From an uncultured Caldilineaceae bacterium (GTDB lineage Bacteria > Chloroflexota > Anaerolineae > Caldilineales > Caldilineaceae): 64,000 nt of DNA. Positions 43,260 through 53,377 of the stretch are shown in pieces (position 1 is the first letter of the stretch; each line of letters begins with the position of its first letter). The DNA is taken from contig OY282381.1 in the NCBI GenBank assembly GCA_958295915.1, forward strand, positions 3,060,722 through 3,124,721. The letters are read 5' to 3'. Position numbers and translations under genes: made by a program. The notes under the pieces were generated by a model. The model ran no database searches, was not told where the DNA came from, and worked only from the letters and a program-made list of their open reading frames with translations.

Positions 43260-43895
43260 TTAGCGACTGTAGTACTCGACGATTAACTGTTCGTTCAGAA
43301 GTACGCCAATTTCGTCTCGTTCCGGCACTGCAGTAACCGTGCCGCTGAGATTGGACACATCCAAACTGAGCCACGTGGGAGGGGCCGCACTGTCGAGAAG
43401 CTGAACGCGCTCGCGGAAATAAGTTTTGGAACGACTCTTCTCGCGAACGGCAATCTGATCATTCGGCGACACCAAATAAGACGGAATATCCGTTTTACGA
43501 CCGTTGACAGCAAAGTGGCCGTGCCGGACGAATTGACGAGCCTGCGCGCGGCTATCGGCAAAACCCAACCGATATACGACGTTGTCCAGACGGCTTTCCA
43601 GCAATACCAGTAGAGTTCCACCGGTCAATCCCTTGCGACGCGACGCTTCTCGGAAATAGCGACGGAATTGTCGTTCCATCACCCCGTACATGCGGCGAGC
43701 CTTCTGCTTTTCGCGCAGCTGAATGCCGAAATCCGACACCTTGCGACGCATGACAGTGCGGCGGCCAGCTTCACCCGGTGGAAATGGACGCCGCTCGACC
43801 GCGCATTTAGGGCTAACACAGCGTTCGCCTTTCAAAAACAGTTTTTGTCCTTCGCGTCGGCAGAGTTTACAAACCGCATCTATGTATCGTGCCAT
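43260..43895 (-). CDS. rpsD: 30S ribosomal protein S4, zinc-binding form
   Basis: 211 residues. The N-terminal zinc site is Cys9, Cys12, Cys26 and Cys31. The S4 RNA-binding domain ([28 protein letters not shown] by position ~100-127) is intact. S4 initiates 16S rRNA folding and in many bacteria represses its own operon; no such site could be recognised here. Confidence 0.97.
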   Translation of the reverse strand: MARYIDAVCKLCRREGQKLFLKGERCVSPKCAVERRPFPPGEAGRRTVMRRKVSDFGIQLREKQKARRMYGVMERQFRRYFREASRRKGLTGGTLLVLLESRLDNVVYRLGFADSRAQARQFVRHGHFAVNGRKTDIPSYLVSPNDQIAVREKSRSKTYFRERVQLLDSAAPPTWLSLDVSNLSGTVTAVPERDEIGVLLNEQLIVEYYSR

Positions 43896-44174
43896 CTTCC
43901 CTCCAAATCGACTGACGTTTGCAACGATCTGCGCTATTCCGTTGTCTCGATTCGTCTGCCTGAATGGTAATTCGTTGCCTCATCGCCTCAATGTATGCCT
44001 GAGTATCTATGCCTACGTGTCCCAGCGCCTACATTGAGGGGAAATGGGCGGATCGACTACACATAATAATGGCATCGCGTCGAAACACGATGCCTCTTTT
44101 CTTCCGACAGCTGAATCCCGTTGTCGCGCAATTTCTCATGCCGCGCCGCCAGAGACGCCGCGGCGCCAGTTCTA

Positions 44175-44579
44175 CTATACTCTCCGCTTGCTCGGGGGGC
44201 GAACCCCGTTATGTGGAATCGGTGTAATGTCGGCAATCGACGTGACGGTCAAGCCGGCCGGGTTCAATGCCCGCAACGCACTCTCGCGGCCCGGCCCCGG
44301 CCCTTTGATGAATACTTCGACCTCACGCATATTGAAGTCACTCACAGCCTGACGAGCCGCCGCCGCCGCCGCAAGCTGGGCCGCGAAGGGTGTGCTTTTG
44401 CGGCTTCCCTTGAAACCAGCTGTGCCCGAACTGGCCCAACAAAGGGTAGCCCCTTGGGGGTCGGTGACTGTAATGATCGTATTGTTGAATGTGGCGCGGA
44501 TATGAATCTGTCCGCTCGGCACACTTTTCTTCTCCCGCCGGGCCGATCGCCCGCCCCGGCGACGCTGTGTTCGAGCCAT
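44175..44579 (-). CDS. rpsK: 30S ribosomal protein S11
   Basis: 134 residues from the ATG at 44579 behind [26 protein letters not shown] and the Gly-rich [14 protein letters not shown] are diagnostic. An open upstream extension reads into a dispersed intergenic repeat and is excluded. It follows rpsM and precedes a 279-bp spacer before rpsD. Confidence 0.97.
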   Translation of the reverse strand: MARTQRRRGGRSARREKKSVPSGQIHIRATFNNTIITVTDPQGATLCWASSGTAGFKGSRKSTPFAAQLAAAAAARQAVSDFNMREVEVFIKGPGPGRESALRALNPAGLTVTSIADITPIPHNGVRPPSKRRV

Positions 44580-44666
44580 GATTTCTCCCCAGTAGGAGCA
44601 AACCCTTGTGGTTGCCCAAGGCGGGCGCAAGACCCGCCCCTACTAAAAACCAGAAACTTTCTGTCG

Positions 44667-45044
44667 TTACTTGCGCGCGCGCTTCTTGCCAGCCACGGTC
44701 TTCTTGGCCCCGCGACGGGTGCGGGCATTGGTCCGGGTACGCTGGCCGCGGCTCGGGAGGTTTCGGCGATGGCGTAAACCGCGATAGCTGCCGATCTCCA
44801 TGAGACGTTTGATATTCATATTCACTTCGCGACGCAGATCGCCTTCGACGCGACAGTGGCGGTCGATGTAATCCCGCAAGGCGACCAGTTCGTTGCTATC
44901 CAGATCTTTGACGCGTTTGTTTTCGTCGATACCGGTCGCTTCCAGAATCCCTTGGCTGGTTGTCCGGCCAATTCCGTAGATATACGTAAGGGCGATAACG
45001 ACCCGCTTGTCTCGAGGAATATCAACGCCTGCGATACGTGCCAT
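44667..45044 (-). CDS. rpsM: 30S ribosomal protein S13
   Basis: 125 residues from the ATG at 45044 with GGAGAG upstream. [21 protein letters not shown] by position, [11 protein letters not shown], and the basic tail [25 protein letters not shown] (~90-114) are typical. The tail contacts P-site tRNA at the subunit interface. An 87-bp spacer with a dispersed repeat separates it from rpsK. Confidence 0.97.
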   Translation of the reverse strand: MARIAGVDIPRDKRVVIALTYIYGIGRTTSQGILEATGIDENKRVKDLDSNELVALRDYIDRHCRVEGDLRREVNMNIKRLMEIGSYRGLRHRRNLPSRGQRTRTNARTRRGAKKTVAGKKRARK

Positions 45045-45232
45045 TGTTGCTCTCTCCTCAGTGCCTATCCGATAGATTTTTGTTGAGTACAGTTGAGTCC
45101 GCACAACAACGCACGCGGTAAAAACTATACCCCGCGGGTGTATCTCCCACCGACAAACGCTTCCGGCAACTCTATGCGTTGTCCTCTGGATGCAGAATCC
45201 TCAAAATTACTCAATTTTCTGACTCGCTGCAG

Positions 45233-45346
45233 TTAGCCCTGCCGTTGCTTATGTTTTGGGTTCTGGCACATCACATATACAAGTCTCCGCCGCCGCACAA
45301 TTTTACATTTTTCGCACATTCTCTTAACCGAGGCCCGTACTTTCAT
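45233..45346 (-). CDS. rpmJ: 50S ribosomal protein L36
   Basis: A 37-residue protein beginning [14 protein letters not shown] and ending NPKHKQRQG. The zinc ligands Cys11, Cys14, Cys27 and His32 are all present. The ATG at 45346 has AAGGAG nine bases upstream. It lies between map and rpsM, exactly where L36 is expected. The usual upstream neighbour infA is not found. Confidence 0.95.
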   Translation of the reverse strand: MKVRASVKRMCEKCKIVRRRRLVYVMCQNPKHKQRQG

Positions 45347-45386
45347 GCCAAACGCTCCTTCTCCTGAAACGTAGCGCAATTCTATA

Positions 45387-45415
45387 AGTGTATCACAAAG
45401 CTAAAGACGCGTCAA
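45387..45415 (-). promoter_or_regulatory. Promoter for rpmJ-rpsM-rpsK
   Basis: Minus strand TTGACG (45410-45415) and TACACT (45387-45392), spacer 17. The -35 box overlaps the last codons of map. It would give the alpha operon its own start. Confidence 0.6.
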
Positions 45416-46243
45416 TATTTCCGGCCCTTTGTTTGTAACAGCTACTGTGTGCTCGAAATGGGCGCTCAGACTATGATCTTGGCTGCTGACAGTCCATTTG
45501 TCCTTCAGGATCTTTGTGCGCCAGGTGCCTGTCTGAACCATCGGCTCAATGGCGACCACCAGCCCGGGATATAGTTCAATCTTCCCATCCATGTCGCTCG
45601 ATACATAGTTCAGAACCTGCGGCGCTTCGTGCATCGCTCGCCCCACACCATGACCAGTATATTCCCGGACAATGTGAAAGCCGCTGGGATCGACATGGCT
45701 TTGCACAGCAGCGCTGATATCCAACACTCGATTGCCTGAACGGGTCGCTTCGATGCCGGCATAGAGGCTTTCCGCCGTCACCTGTAGCAAACGCTCAGCA
45801 ACAGGATCGATCGCGCCAACAGGATACGTCCAGCCACTGTCGCCCACAAAGCCCCGGTAGAAAACGCCTACATCTATGCTGATGATATCGCCGTCCTGAA
45901 GAACGCGCGCGCGGTTCGGAATGCCATGCACCAGCTCCTCATTGATGCTCGTGCAGATGTTGGCCGGAAAGCCGCGATAGCCGCGAAAGCTGGACGTCGC
46001 GTTATGGCTGTGAATAATCTCCACGGCCAACTGATCCAAATCCCAGGTGCTGATGCCAGGCCTGATGGTTTCACGAAATGCCTGATGGACTCTGGCGACG
46101 ATACGGCCCGCTTCCCGCATAAGTTGAATCTCGCGGGGGCTTTTGCGGATCGGCTCCGGGCGTTCCTGTGTGGCCTTGATCTGGCGCTGCCCATTCTGAC
46201 GCAGGCGGCGCCTCAATTTCTTCATCATGGTTTCGCCGTTCAT
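45401..46243 (-). CDS. map: Type I methionine aminopeptidase
   Basis: 280 residues, cleaving initiator Met from nascent proteins. The five metal ligands are Asp124, Asp135, His198, Glu233 and Glu264; substrate-contacting His107 is present. A ~30-residue basic N-terminal extension (KKLRRRLRQNGQRQIK) precedes the catalytic core and may bind the ribosome. The gene starts 15 bp after adk, the normal secY-adk-map order. Confidence 0.97.
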   Translation of the reverse strand: MNGETMMKKLRRRLRQNGQRQIKATQERPEPIRKSPREIQLMREAGRIVARVHQAFRETIRPGISTWDLDQLAVEIIHSHNATSSFRGYRGFPANICTSINEELVHGIPNRARVLQDGDIISIDVGVFYRGFVGDSGWTYPVGAIDPVAERLLQVTAESLYAGIEATRSGNRVLDISAAVQSHVDPSGFHIVREYTGHGVGRAMHEAPQVLNYVSSDMDGKIELYPGLVVAIEPMVQTGTWRTKILKDKWTVSSQDHSLSAHFEHTVAVTNKGPEILTRL

Positions 46244-46258
46244 TTCGCATTCTCTCCG

Positions 46259-46978
46259 TCAGCACGCGGCTTCAGGAGAGGCTAAGCGGACAGAGCGCTT
46301 CCCGCCGATACCAATATCACCAATATCATTGGCGGCTAACAGCGAGCATAGTTGCGCCTGCATATCCTTGATAGATTTCGCGCCATCGATATCCACCAGC
46401 AACCCCTTAGCGAAATAGTAACCGATGAGAGGAGATGTCTGTTTGTAGTAGACATAGAGCCGATTCCGCACCGTTTCTGGCGTGTCATCATCCCGCTGGT
46501 ACAGCTCGCCGCCGCAACCATCACAGTTTTCGCCATTGGGAGGATTGAATACTGTGTGGTAGACCCTGTCGCAGTTACGGCAGCTGCGCCGCCCGCTGAT
46601 GCGTATTATGACTTCTTCGTCATCCAACTGGATCAGAGGCGCCAGATCGATGCCCCCGAACCCCGCGGTGATCTCATCCAGCGCCTGGGCCTGTATGAGA
46701 TTGCGGGGAAAGCCATCCAGAATCGCGCCATCCGCGACATCGGGTTGGGCCAGACGATCCTCCACCATCCGAATCGTCACTTCGTCCGGAACCAATTCCC
46801 CTCGATCCATATAACTCTTGGCCAATAGCCCAAGTTGTGTTCGGTTCTTCAGGTTATCGCGGAAGATCTCTCCCGTCGAAATCTGCGGAATGCCCAACGT
46901 TTCCTGCAATAGCTGAGACTGTGTGCCCTTGCCGGATCCAGGCGCCCCTAACAACACCAGATAGATGCGATCACTCAT
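46259..46978 (-). CDS. adk: Adenylate kinase with zinc lid
   Basis: 239 residues from the ATG at 46978. P-loop GAPGSGKGT (11-19), AMP-site STGEIFRD and DGFPRN, LID domain with zinc ligands Cys133, Cys136, Cys152 and Cys155. It converts ATP plus AMP to two ADP. A ~20-residue C-terminal tail with DIGDIGIGG is extra compared with typical ~215-residue enzymes. Confidence 0.96.
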   Translation of the reverse strand: MSDRIYLVLLGAPGSGKGTQSQLLQETLGIPQISTGEIFRDNLKNRTQLGLLAKSYMDRGELVPDEVTIRMVEDRLAQPDVADGAILDGFPRNLIQAQALDEITAGFGGIDLAPLIQLDDEEVIIRISGRRSCRNCDRVYHTVFNPPNGENCDGCGGELYQRDDDTPETVRNRLYVYYKQTSPLIGYYFAKGLLVDIDGAKSIKDMQAQLCSLLAANDIGDIGIGGKRSVRLASPEAAC

Positions 46979-47064
46979 CAATACCGTTTCCTTGCACTGC
47001 AAAATAAAAGGGGAGAGAACAACCTCTCGCTTCTCTCTCCCCTTCCCTCTTTTCTCCCGCGTGC

Positions 47065-48402
47065 CTAACGGATAAAGCCTTCATAGTTGCGCATCATCAG
47101 TTGCGCCTCGATCTGTTTCATTGTATCCAGCACCACACCGACAACAATCAGGAGGCCCGTGCTGCTGATAATAAGCGTATTGAAGCTGCCAATGCCGCCA
47201 CCGAAAATCACGCCGGCGAGATATGGCAACACAGCCACCAACCCCAGGAAAAGCGCTCCAACCAGCGTAATGCGCCCCAACACACTGTTCAGATACGTTT
47301 CAGTGCGCGGACCAGGCCGGATACCCGGGATAAACCCCCCTTGCTTTTGAAGCGTATCCGGCAGATTCTGCTGCCGGAACATAATATCCGTGTAGAAGTA
47401 GGTGAACGCAACTGTCAACATAAAGTAGATCAGCCAGTATAGAAAGTGTTGAGGACTGAACGTGGTAAAGAAGAAGTTCGCGACAGTGCCGATCCAATCA
47501 CTGCGTAGAATAAAATAGGATGCCAATGTGTTCGGTAGGATGAGCAGACTCTGGGCAAAGATCAGTGGTATCATGCCGGCGGTATTCACCCGCATAGGCA
47601 CGTATGTGCTCTGCCCACCGACCATCATTAAGCGGTTGCCGCGCATTGTGCGCACCCGTTTGCCATATTGTACAGGAATGCGCCGCTGGCCTTCCTGCAC
47701 CCATACAATCAAGGCCACAGTCAGAACCGTAATGAAGCTGAAAATCATCAACTGCGTGATGCCCTGTTGATAGAGGAGCCGCACCTGGTTGGGCGCGGAC
47801 GCGACGATGCCGGCAAAGATGATCAGCGATACGCCGTTGCCAATGCCCTGCTCCGTGAGTAGTTCCCCCATCCACATGGCAAGCATTGTGCCGGCGGTCA
47901 AACTGATCAGGATTGTGAGCGATGGCAGCAGCGCCTCGCCGGAAAAGCCCCATTGCTCTAAAACCGCGCCCGTCGCCGCGCCGCCCACAGGCCGGCTGAG
48001 CAGCGTCGCCTGGCCGAAAGCCTGCAAGATCGCCAATGGAACTGTTATATAATGGGTGTATCGGTTGAGCTGCTGACGACCCTGTTCCCCCTCCCGACTC
48101 AGTTCCTCGAGCTGAGGAATGATAGGGGTCAGCAACTGCATGATAATCGTGGCCGTGATATACGGATAGACGCCCATTGCCATCACACTGAACTGAGCCA
48201 GGGCGCCGCCACTGAAAAAGTTCAACAGACTCAGAAGGATATTCTGATCCGTTGAACGAAATATCTGGTCCAACACCTCTCGATTGACGCCGGGAAGAGG
48301 TATATGCGCCGCGAGCCGATAGGCGACCAGAATCAGAAATGTGTAGAGCAGCTTCTGACGCAGATCGGGCAAACGGAATGCATTGCGTACGGCTTCGAGC
48401 AT
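47065..48402 (-). CDS. secY: Preprotein translocase subunit SecY
   Basis: 445 residues with ten predicted membrane helices. LAYRLAAHIPLPGVN type first-helix border, the plug region, TAGMIPLIFAQSLL near the middle and GFIPGIRPGPRTETYLN before the last helices mark it as SecY. It forms the SecYEG export channel. The order rplO-secY-adk-map is standard. Confidence 0.98.
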   Translation of the reverse strand: MLEAVRNAFRLPDLRQKLLYTFLILVAYRLAAHIPLPGVNREVLDQIFRSTDQNILLSLLNFFSGGALAQFSVMAMGVYPYITATIIMQLLTPIIPQLEELSREGEQGRQQLNRYTHYITVPLAILQAFGQATLLSRPVGGAATGAVLEQWGFSGEALLPSLTILISLTAGTMLAMWMGELLTEQGIGNGVSLIIFAGIVASAPNQVRLLYQQGITQLMIFSFITVLTVALIVWVQEGQRRIPVQYGKRVRTMRGNRLMMVGGQSTYVPMRVNTAGMIPLIFAQSLLILPNTLASYFILRSDWIGTVANFFFTTFSPQHFLYWLIYFMLTVAFTYFYTDIMFRQQNLPDTLQKQGGFIPGIRPGPRTETYLNSVLGRITLVGALFLGLVAVLPYLAGVIFGGGIGSFNTLIISSTGLLIVVGVVLDTMKQIEAQLMMRNYEGFIR

Positions 48403-48471
48403 AGAGGTTTCTCCGCTAGAGACTGGGCCAGAGCTGTCCTGTATCCGGCGACAAACCCGGCCTCTCTACAG

Positions 48472-48951
48472 TTAGGACCGTGGCAGATTTTTGTTGACCG
48501 CGAAGGGCAGAATCTCGACAGACCCGCCGGCGGCTTCGATTTTTTCCCTGGCGCTTCCGCTGATGCGATGAACCTGTAGATGGAGCGGCTTGTCGATATC
48601 TCCTCGCGCCAGGACCACCACAGGTTGCTTGCTGTCTCCCAGCAGCCCCGTGTCGAAAAGTGACGCCGGCGTCACGTGCGCATCAGCCTCGAATCGTTCG
48701 CTCATGCGGTCGAGGTTCACCGGGGTGTAGGTCACCTTGAAGCGGTTGACAAACCCGCGCATCTTAGGCAGACGCCGTATGAACGTCAACTGACCGCCCT
48801 CATACCCCAGCCGGACACCGCCGCCAGAGCGGGCATTTTGCCCTTTAGTGCCGCGCCCGGCCGTCTTGCCTCGTCTTGAACCGCGCCCACGACCTACTCG
48901 CTTGCGCTTTCGGGTTGCGCCCTCGTCGGGGCGCAGATCGTGCAGTTTCAT
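48472..48951 (-). CDS. rplO: 50S ribosomal protein L15
   Basis: 159 residues. The Gly/Arg-rich N-terminus (GRGRGSRRGKTAGRGTKGQN) and GGQTF-like FEGGQ equivalent (GYEGGQLTFIRRLPK) are family features. A late assembly protein around 23S rRNA. Confidence 0.96.
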   Translation of the reverse strand: MKLHDLRPDEGATRKRKRVGRGRGSRRGKTAGRGTKGQNARSGGGVRLGYEGGQLTFIRRLPKMRGFVNRFKVTYTPVNLDRMSERFEADAHVTPASLFDTGLLGDSKQPVVVLARGDIDKPLHLQVHRISGSAREKIEAAGGSVEILPFAVNKNLPRS

Positions 48952-49032
48952 AGTCTGTATACTCCAGCCAAATGGAAAAGGCCGAGACTGCTTGCGGGCA
49001 GTCCATAGCCGCCTCGTCTATCCCGCGAACGC

Positions 49033-49254
49033 CTACGTCTCTTCCACCACCTTAACGAGGTGGGAAACTTTGGCGATCATGCCCCGAATTGTCGGACTGT
49101 CAGACTTCTCGACGATCTGGTTCATCTTCCGCAGACCCAGAGCCTGCACAGTAGCCTTCTGCCGTTTGCTGTACCCGATAGGGCTCTTTACCAGTTTCAC
49201 AGTGATCGTCTTCGTGACCGTCTTAGTGACCGTCTTCGTGATCGTCTTAGCCAT
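49033..49254 (-). CDS. rpmD: 50S ribosomal protein L30 with repeated N-terminal extension
   Basis: 73 residues. The L30 fold starts near residue 16 ([25 protein letters not shown]). It is preceded by an unusual low-complexity [10 protein letters not shown] run encoded by a degenerate 12-bp repeat (GACCGTCTTxGT). The extension gives a basic, beta-prone tail not usual for L30. The ATG overlaps the rpsE stop by 1 nt. Confidence 0.95.
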   Translation of the reverse strand: MAKTITKTVTKTVTKTITVKLVKSPIGYSKRQKATVQALGLRKMNQIVEKSDSPTIRGMIAKVSHLVKVVEET

Positions 49255-49802
49255 TAGGACTCTTCTTCCTGATACCAGAAAGGACGCAATATCTCAGGAT
49301 CGACTCCGCGTCGCTGCGCCTCGACCTTGTAATCTTGCAACTGCTTGAGGGATGCAAAGGTTGCCTGAACAACGTTCAGAATATTGTCGCTACCCAGAGA
49401 TTTGGACAAGATGTCCTTAACGCCCGCGGCTTCGACCACAGCGCGCACTCCACCACCGGCAATTACGCCGGTGCCAGGGCTTGCCGGTTTCAACAGAACT
49501 TCGCCGGCCCCAAACCGGGCCTGGCTCGCATGGGGAATGGTCGTCCCCAGCAGATTCACCGCTACCATGGTCTTGCGGGCGATCTCACTCGCTTTGCGGA
49601 TGGCATCCGGCACCTCGCGGGCTTTGCCCACGCCAACACCGACCTGCCCGTTATTATCCCCAACGACAACCACGGCGCGAAAAGCAAACCGGCGTCCACC
49701 CTTCACCACCTTGGCCGTACGGGCGATATGAACAACCTTTTCATCTAGTTCGTCTTTTTCTTCTTCCTGCTCGCGGTCTCGTCGCCGATCTCGACGCGCC
49801 AT
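49254..49802 (-). CDS. rpsE: 30S ribosomal protein S5
   Basis: 182 residues. The S5 signature [21 protein letters not shown] with the following [15 protein letters not shown] is intact, as is the C-terminal domain. A charged N-terminal extension ([19 protein letters not shown]) precedes it. S5 contributes to decoding accuracy and mRNA unwinding. Confidence 0.97.
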   Translation of the reverse strand: MARRDRRRDREQEEEKDELDEKVVHIARTAKVVKGGRRFAFRAVVVVGDNNGQVGVGVGKAREVPDAIRKASEIARKTMVAVNLLGTTIPHASQARFGAGEVLLKPASPGTGVIAGGGVRAVVEAAGVKDILSKSLGSDNILNVVQATFASLKQLQDYKVEAQRRGVDPEILRPFWYQEEES

Positions 49803-49823
49803 ATTGTATTCTCCTTGCTCTGA

Positions 49824-50189
49824 TTAGAAGACGAGACCACCCTCCCGACTTCCATCGGCCACGGCCTTCACGCGGCCGTGATAACGGTACCCGCCCCGAT
49901 CGAAAACCACCCGCTCGATGCCGGCGGCCATGGCCCGCGCGGCCACGATTCTGCCAATCTCTTTAGCCTGCTCCACTTTCAGCTTATCAGCCAAGCTCTC
50001 TTGCAGATCAGATTCCAGTGTAGAGGCGGATACAAGGGTGTGGCCAGCTTGGTCGTCGATCACCTGGACATAAATGTTAGTCAGGCTGCGAAAGACATTC
50101 AAGCGCGGTCTCGCCGCCGTTCCGAAAACCTTGCGCCGCACGCGATGATGCCGGCGTTTTCGCGCCTTCGCGCGTGTCTCTTTTGCCAT
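49824..50189 (-). CDS. rplR: 50S ribosomal protein L18
   Basis: 121 residues. [54 protein letters not shown] by position are L18 motifs. It binds 5S rRNA and lies between rplF and rpsE as usual. Confidence 0.97.
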   Translation of the reverse strand: MAKETRAKARKRRHHRVRRKVFGTAARPRLNVFRSLTNIYVQVIDDQAGHTLVSASTLESDLQESLADKLKVEQAKEIGRIVAARAMAAGIERVVFDRGGYRYHGRVKAVADGSREGGLVF

Positions 50190-50202
50190 AATTCATTCCC
50201 TC

Positions 50203-50757
50203 TTACGCAGTTACCCCGCCGGCCTTGCCAGCCTTCAAACGCACATACTCGCCCTGATAGCGGATACCTTTGCCCTTATATGGCTCCGGTGGACGTTCTT
50301 TGCGAATCCGGGCAGCCAGTTCACCGACCTGTTGTTTGTTGATGCCGGAAATCGTGACCGTGCGGCCATCCCGGGATACCTCAAACGATATATCCGGACT
50401 GGGCGGCGCGTATTCAACAGGATGGCTTTTCCCAATCTGTAAAGCCAGAGTCTGTTCTTGCATCTGGGCGCGATAGCCGACACCGTGAATTTCCAGAATC
50501 TTTTTGAACCCGTCAGTGACACCCACCACCATGTTATTAATCAATGCCCGGGTCAGACCATGTAAGGCGCGATGATGGCGCTGGTCCGTGGGACGAGTCA
50601 CGACGATTTCGCCATTTACTCTGGAAATCGTCATAGCCCGATCGAATCCCTGGCTGAGTTCCCCCTTCGGGCCTTTCACCTTTACCATGTTGCCTGAAAC
50701 AATATCAACCGTCACATTGGCAGGCACAGAAACCGGCATCTTTCCGATTCGTGACAT
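50203..50757 (-). CDS. rplF: 50S ribosomal protein L6
   Basis: 184 residues beginning MSRIGKMPVSVPANV, with the C-terminal motif RPPEPYKGKGIRYQGE that contacts 23S rRNA helix 97. Normal length and position in the spc operon. Confidence 0.97.
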   Translation of the reverse strand: MSRIGKMPVSVPANVTVDIVSGNMVKVKGPKGELSQGFDRAMTISRVNGEIVVTRPTDQRHHRALHGLTRALINNMVVGVTDGFKKILEIHGVGYRAQMQEQTLALQIGKSHPVEYAPPSPDISFEVSRDGRTVTISGINKQQVGELAARIRKERPPEPYKGKGIRYQGEYVRLKAGKAGGVTA

Positions 50758-50772
50758 GTTCTCCTCCCAACA

Positions 50773-51168
50773 CTACCAAACGTTGCACATAACCTCTCCG
50801 CCAACCCGCTCGCGACGGGCTTGCCTTCCGCTCATGACGCCGTTCGGTGTGGAAATAATATTGATGCCCAGTCCACTGCGCACCAAGGGAATGTTGCGAT
50901 AGCCTGTGTACATCCGCCGACCAGGTCGGCTCACCCGCTCAATGCCAGTGAGCACCGATTGGCCTTTGCCAGTGTACTTCATCCCGAGAATCAGCTTCGG
51001 CCGGACCTCATCATCCGTAACCGAATACCCGCTTATGAAGCCTTCCTCGGCAAGAATTTTGGCGAGCGAAACTTTCGTTTTAGAGCTGGGCATCACAACG
51101 CGCCGATGCCTGGCGTTTGCCGAGTTGCGGACCCGCGTCAGAAAGTCCGCGATGGGATCAGTCATCAT
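50773..51168 (-). CDS. rpsH: 30S ribosomal protein S8
   Basis: 131 residues from the ATG at 51168 (a second ATG follows directly). TDPIADFLTRVRN at the start and the C-terminal GLGINIISTPNGVMSGRQARRE are diagnostic. S8 binds central-domain 16S rRNA and often represses the spc operon. GAGGAT lies upstream. Confidence 0.97.
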   Translation of the reverse strand: MMTDPIADFLTRVRNSANARHRRVVMPSSKTKVSLAKILAEEGFISGYSVTDDEVRPKLILGMKYTGKGQSVLTGIERVSRPGRRMYTGYRNIPLVRSGLGINIISTPNGVMSGRQARRERVGGEVMCNVW

Positions 51169-51221
51169 AACCAATAATCCTCTTGATTCTTGCGCTTGAT
51201 TCTTGCGCTATAGTAAAACGA

Positions 51222-51404
51222 CTACCAACTGGACTTGACAACGCCTGGCAGATTGCCAAGTAGGGCTTCACGGCGAAAACAGATGCGGCAAAGACCAAAG
51301 CGACGCATATACGCCCGAGGACGACCACACTTGGCGCACCGGTTGCGCACCCGCACTTCGTACTTCCGCTTAGACTCCCGCGAAACGATACTTTTCTTAG
51401 CCAC
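51222..51404 (-). CDS. rpsN: 30S ribosomal protein S14, zinc (type Z) form
   Basis: 60 residues with zinc ligands Cys23, Cys26, Cys39 and Cys42. [19 protein letters not shown] and the end GVVKSSW mark the short, zinc-bearing type common in Gram-positive bacteria and Chloroflexota. Confidence 0.97.
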   Translation of the reverse strand: MAKKSIVSRESKRKYEVRVRNRCAKCGRPRAYMRRFGLCRICFRREALLGNLPGVVKSSW

Positions 51405-51440
51405 AGACCGTTCTCCCCTTTATCCTCGTAGCGGGATTTC

Positions 51441-52013
51441 CTAACGCCGTTGGAACGGCATATCCATCATTGCCAGGAGCCGCCGACCCTCTTCATCGTT
51501 ACCCGCCGATGTAACAATCGTCACTTCCATGCCCCGAACCTTGTCGATCTCATCGTAGTCGATCTCTGGGAAGATCAGCTGCTCGCGCAGACCCAAACTG
51601 TAGTTGCCCCGCCCATCGAATGAATCCGGCGAAATGCCGCGAAAATCACGCTGAGCCGGCAGAGCAATGCTAATCAGACGGTCCAGAAAATCCCACATAC
51701 GCCGGCCCCGCAGCGTTACTTTCACGCCGATGGGCATTCCCGCGCGCAGCTTGAATGTGGCAATCGACTTGCGCGCGCGCGTCACAATCGGTTTTTGCCC
51801 GGTGATGATTGTCAGATCCTGGCTGGCGCGTTCAATGGTTTTGCCATCCGCGATCGCTTCGCCCATGCCAATGTTCACGCTGATCTTCTCAACCCGGGGC
51901 GCCTGCATAATATTGGTATAACCAAACTCCGACATCAGCGCCGGGGCAATTTCATCGTCATAGCGTTCCTTCAACCGGGGCTTGTGCGTCGGTATTCCGC
52001 TCGATTCAGACAT
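51441..52013 (-). CDS. rplE: 50S ribosomal protein L5
   Basis: 190 residues. [35 protein letters not shown] and [20 protein letters not shown] are L5 motifs. It binds 5S rRNA and contacts the P-site tRNA. Confidence 0.97.
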   Translation of the reverse strand: MSESSGIPTHKPRLKERYDDEIAPALMSEFGYTNIMQAPRVEKISVNIGMGEAIADGKTIERASQDLTIITGQKPIVTRARKSIATFKLRAGMPIGVKVTLRGRRMWDFLDRLISIALPAQRDFRGISPDSFDGRGNYSLGLREQLIFPEIDYDEIDKVRGMEVTIVTSAGNDEEGRRLLAMMDMPFQRR

Positions 52014-52079
52014 CGCTCTTCACTCCTCATCCCCTGATGTCGACGCGCGCGACATCAGATCATCGATTTAACCTCTCAA

Positions 52080-52439
52080 CTAACTGTCGGCCGGCGTCGA
52101 CAGAGCCTCCCCAGTGCGACGATCGAACCGGATCTTGTCCTCGCCTTCGAACCGATAGCCGACGCGGGTCGGTTCGTCGTTCGTGCCCACCAGCGCCACA
52201 TTGCTGATGTGAATGGGTGCCTCCAGTTCGATGCGTCCGGTTTGGGTACGCACTGTCGGGCTGCGGCGCTGGTGCTTCATCACATAATTTGCGCCAGCGA
52301 CAATCACATAGACCCGATTGGGGTCGTAGCGGCCGTTTTTGCCTTTCTTGCGAATCACGCTCTGGACTTCACCCCGCTGGCCCTTATCATTGCCGGCGAT
52401 CACTTCGACGAGGTCGCCCTTTTTGATCTTTATGTTCAT
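52080..52439 (-). CDS. rplX: 50S ribosomal protein L24
   Basis: 119 residues from the ATG at 52439 behind GGAGGG; a TTG four codons earlier overlaps that ribosome-binding site and is excluded. KKGDLVEVIAGNDKGQRGEV is the KOW motif that binds 23S rRNA during early assembly. Confidence 0.96.
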   Translation of the reverse strand: MNIKIKKGDLVEVIAGNDKGQRGEVQSVIRKKGKNGRYDPNRVYVIVAGANYVMKHQRRSPTVRTQTGRIELEAPIHISNVALVGTNDEPTRVGYRFEGEDKIRFDRRTGEALSTPADS

Positions 52440-52498
52440 CCAGCCCTCCAAACCTATGCGTATCTTCGCTACCCACAGATCTATTCAACCGAGCCCTG

Positions 52499-52864
52499 TC
52501 AGAGAACTTCCGGAGCCAGGGACACGATCTTCATAAACCGATCCCGCAACTCCCGTGCAACCGGGCCAAAGATGCGAGTGCCACGTGGATTCTTATTGTC
52601 ATCGATGAGAACCGCGGCGTTTTCATCGAAACGAATGTAACTACCGTCTTTGCGCCGCACCGCACGTCGGGTGCGCACAATAACCGCCCTGACAATCTCG
52701 CCTTTCTTCACGGTTGCCGTTGGGCTGGCGGATTTGACCGTCGCCACAATTATATCGCCGATAGCGCCGTACCGACGGCTGCTCCCCCCTCGGACTCGAA
52801 TCGTCAACAATTCTTTGGCCCCGGTATTATCGGCAACCCGTAGGCGACTCTCCTGCTGAATCAT
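52499..52864 (-). CDS. rplN: 50S ribosomal protein L14
   Basis: 121 residues starting [40 protein letters not shown] and the end [10 protein letters not shown] are standard. It forms an intersubunit bridge next to L19. Confidence 0.97.
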   Translation of the reverse strand: MIQQESRLRVADNTGAKELLTIRVRGGSSRRYGAIGDIIVATVKSASPTATVKKGEIVRAVIVRTRRAVRRKDGSYIRFDENAAVLIDDNKNPRGTRIFGPVARELRDRFMKIVSLAPEVL

Positions 52865-52900
52865 AGCTCCACACCTCTTCTCATGCCGACTCGCTCCAAG

Positions 52901-53158
52901 TTAGACAACGACCGCACGGTCAAGAATCTTCTCGACAAAAAACTTTTTGTGCTTGCTGACCGGCCGGCATTCACGAATCTGGACTGTGTCTCCAAGACAG
53001 CAGGCATTGTCAGCATCGTGGACTTTGTACTTCTTGTGTGTCTTGACAACCTTGCCATACAGGGCATGGCGCGCGACCCGCTCCACTTCGACAACCACAG
53101 TCTTGTCCATCTTGTCGCTGGTGACGACACCAATCAGCATCCTCCTCTGCTCGCGCAT
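52901..53158 (-). CDS. rpsQ: 30S ribosomal protein S17
   Basis: 85 residues. LIGVVTSDKMDKTVVVEVE, YKVHDADN and IRECRPVSKHKKF are S17 motifs. It lies 7 bp after rpmC; a start at 53158 fits the family length. Confidence 0.97.
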   Translation of the reverse strand: MREQRRMLIGVVTSDKMDKTVVVEVERVARHALYGKVVKTHKKYKVHDADNACCLGDTVQIRECRPVSKHKKFFVEKILDRAVVV

Positions 53159-53164
53159 ATCACC

Positions 53165-53374
53165 TTACTCCTCAGTTTCTTCAGCCATCAATTCCCGCTC
53201 TCGTAGGATCGTCTTGATGCGAGCGATCTCACGGCGGACCTGACCTTTGCGTGCGGTATTCGTCAACTGTCCGGTCGCTTTCTGAAAGCGCAGGTTAAAC
53301 AGTTCCTGATACCCCTCGTCCAATCGGCTGTATAGTTCACCGGCCGATAGAGGGCGCAATTCATCTGCTTTCAT
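53165..53374 (-). CDS. rpmC: 50S ribosomal protein L29
   Basis: 69 residues, two long helices. [13 protein letters not shown] and [15 protein letters not shown] are characteristic. It sits at the nascent-chain exit and follows rplP by 3 bp. Confidence 0.96.
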   Translation of the reverse strand: MKADELRPLSAGELYSRLDEGYQELFNLRFQKATGQLTNTARKGQVRREIARIKTILRERELMAEETEE

Positions 53375-53377
53375 CTC

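Noticed and set aside
45347..45400. infA between map and rpmJ
   Set aside because: The gap is too short and encodes no IF-1 motif.
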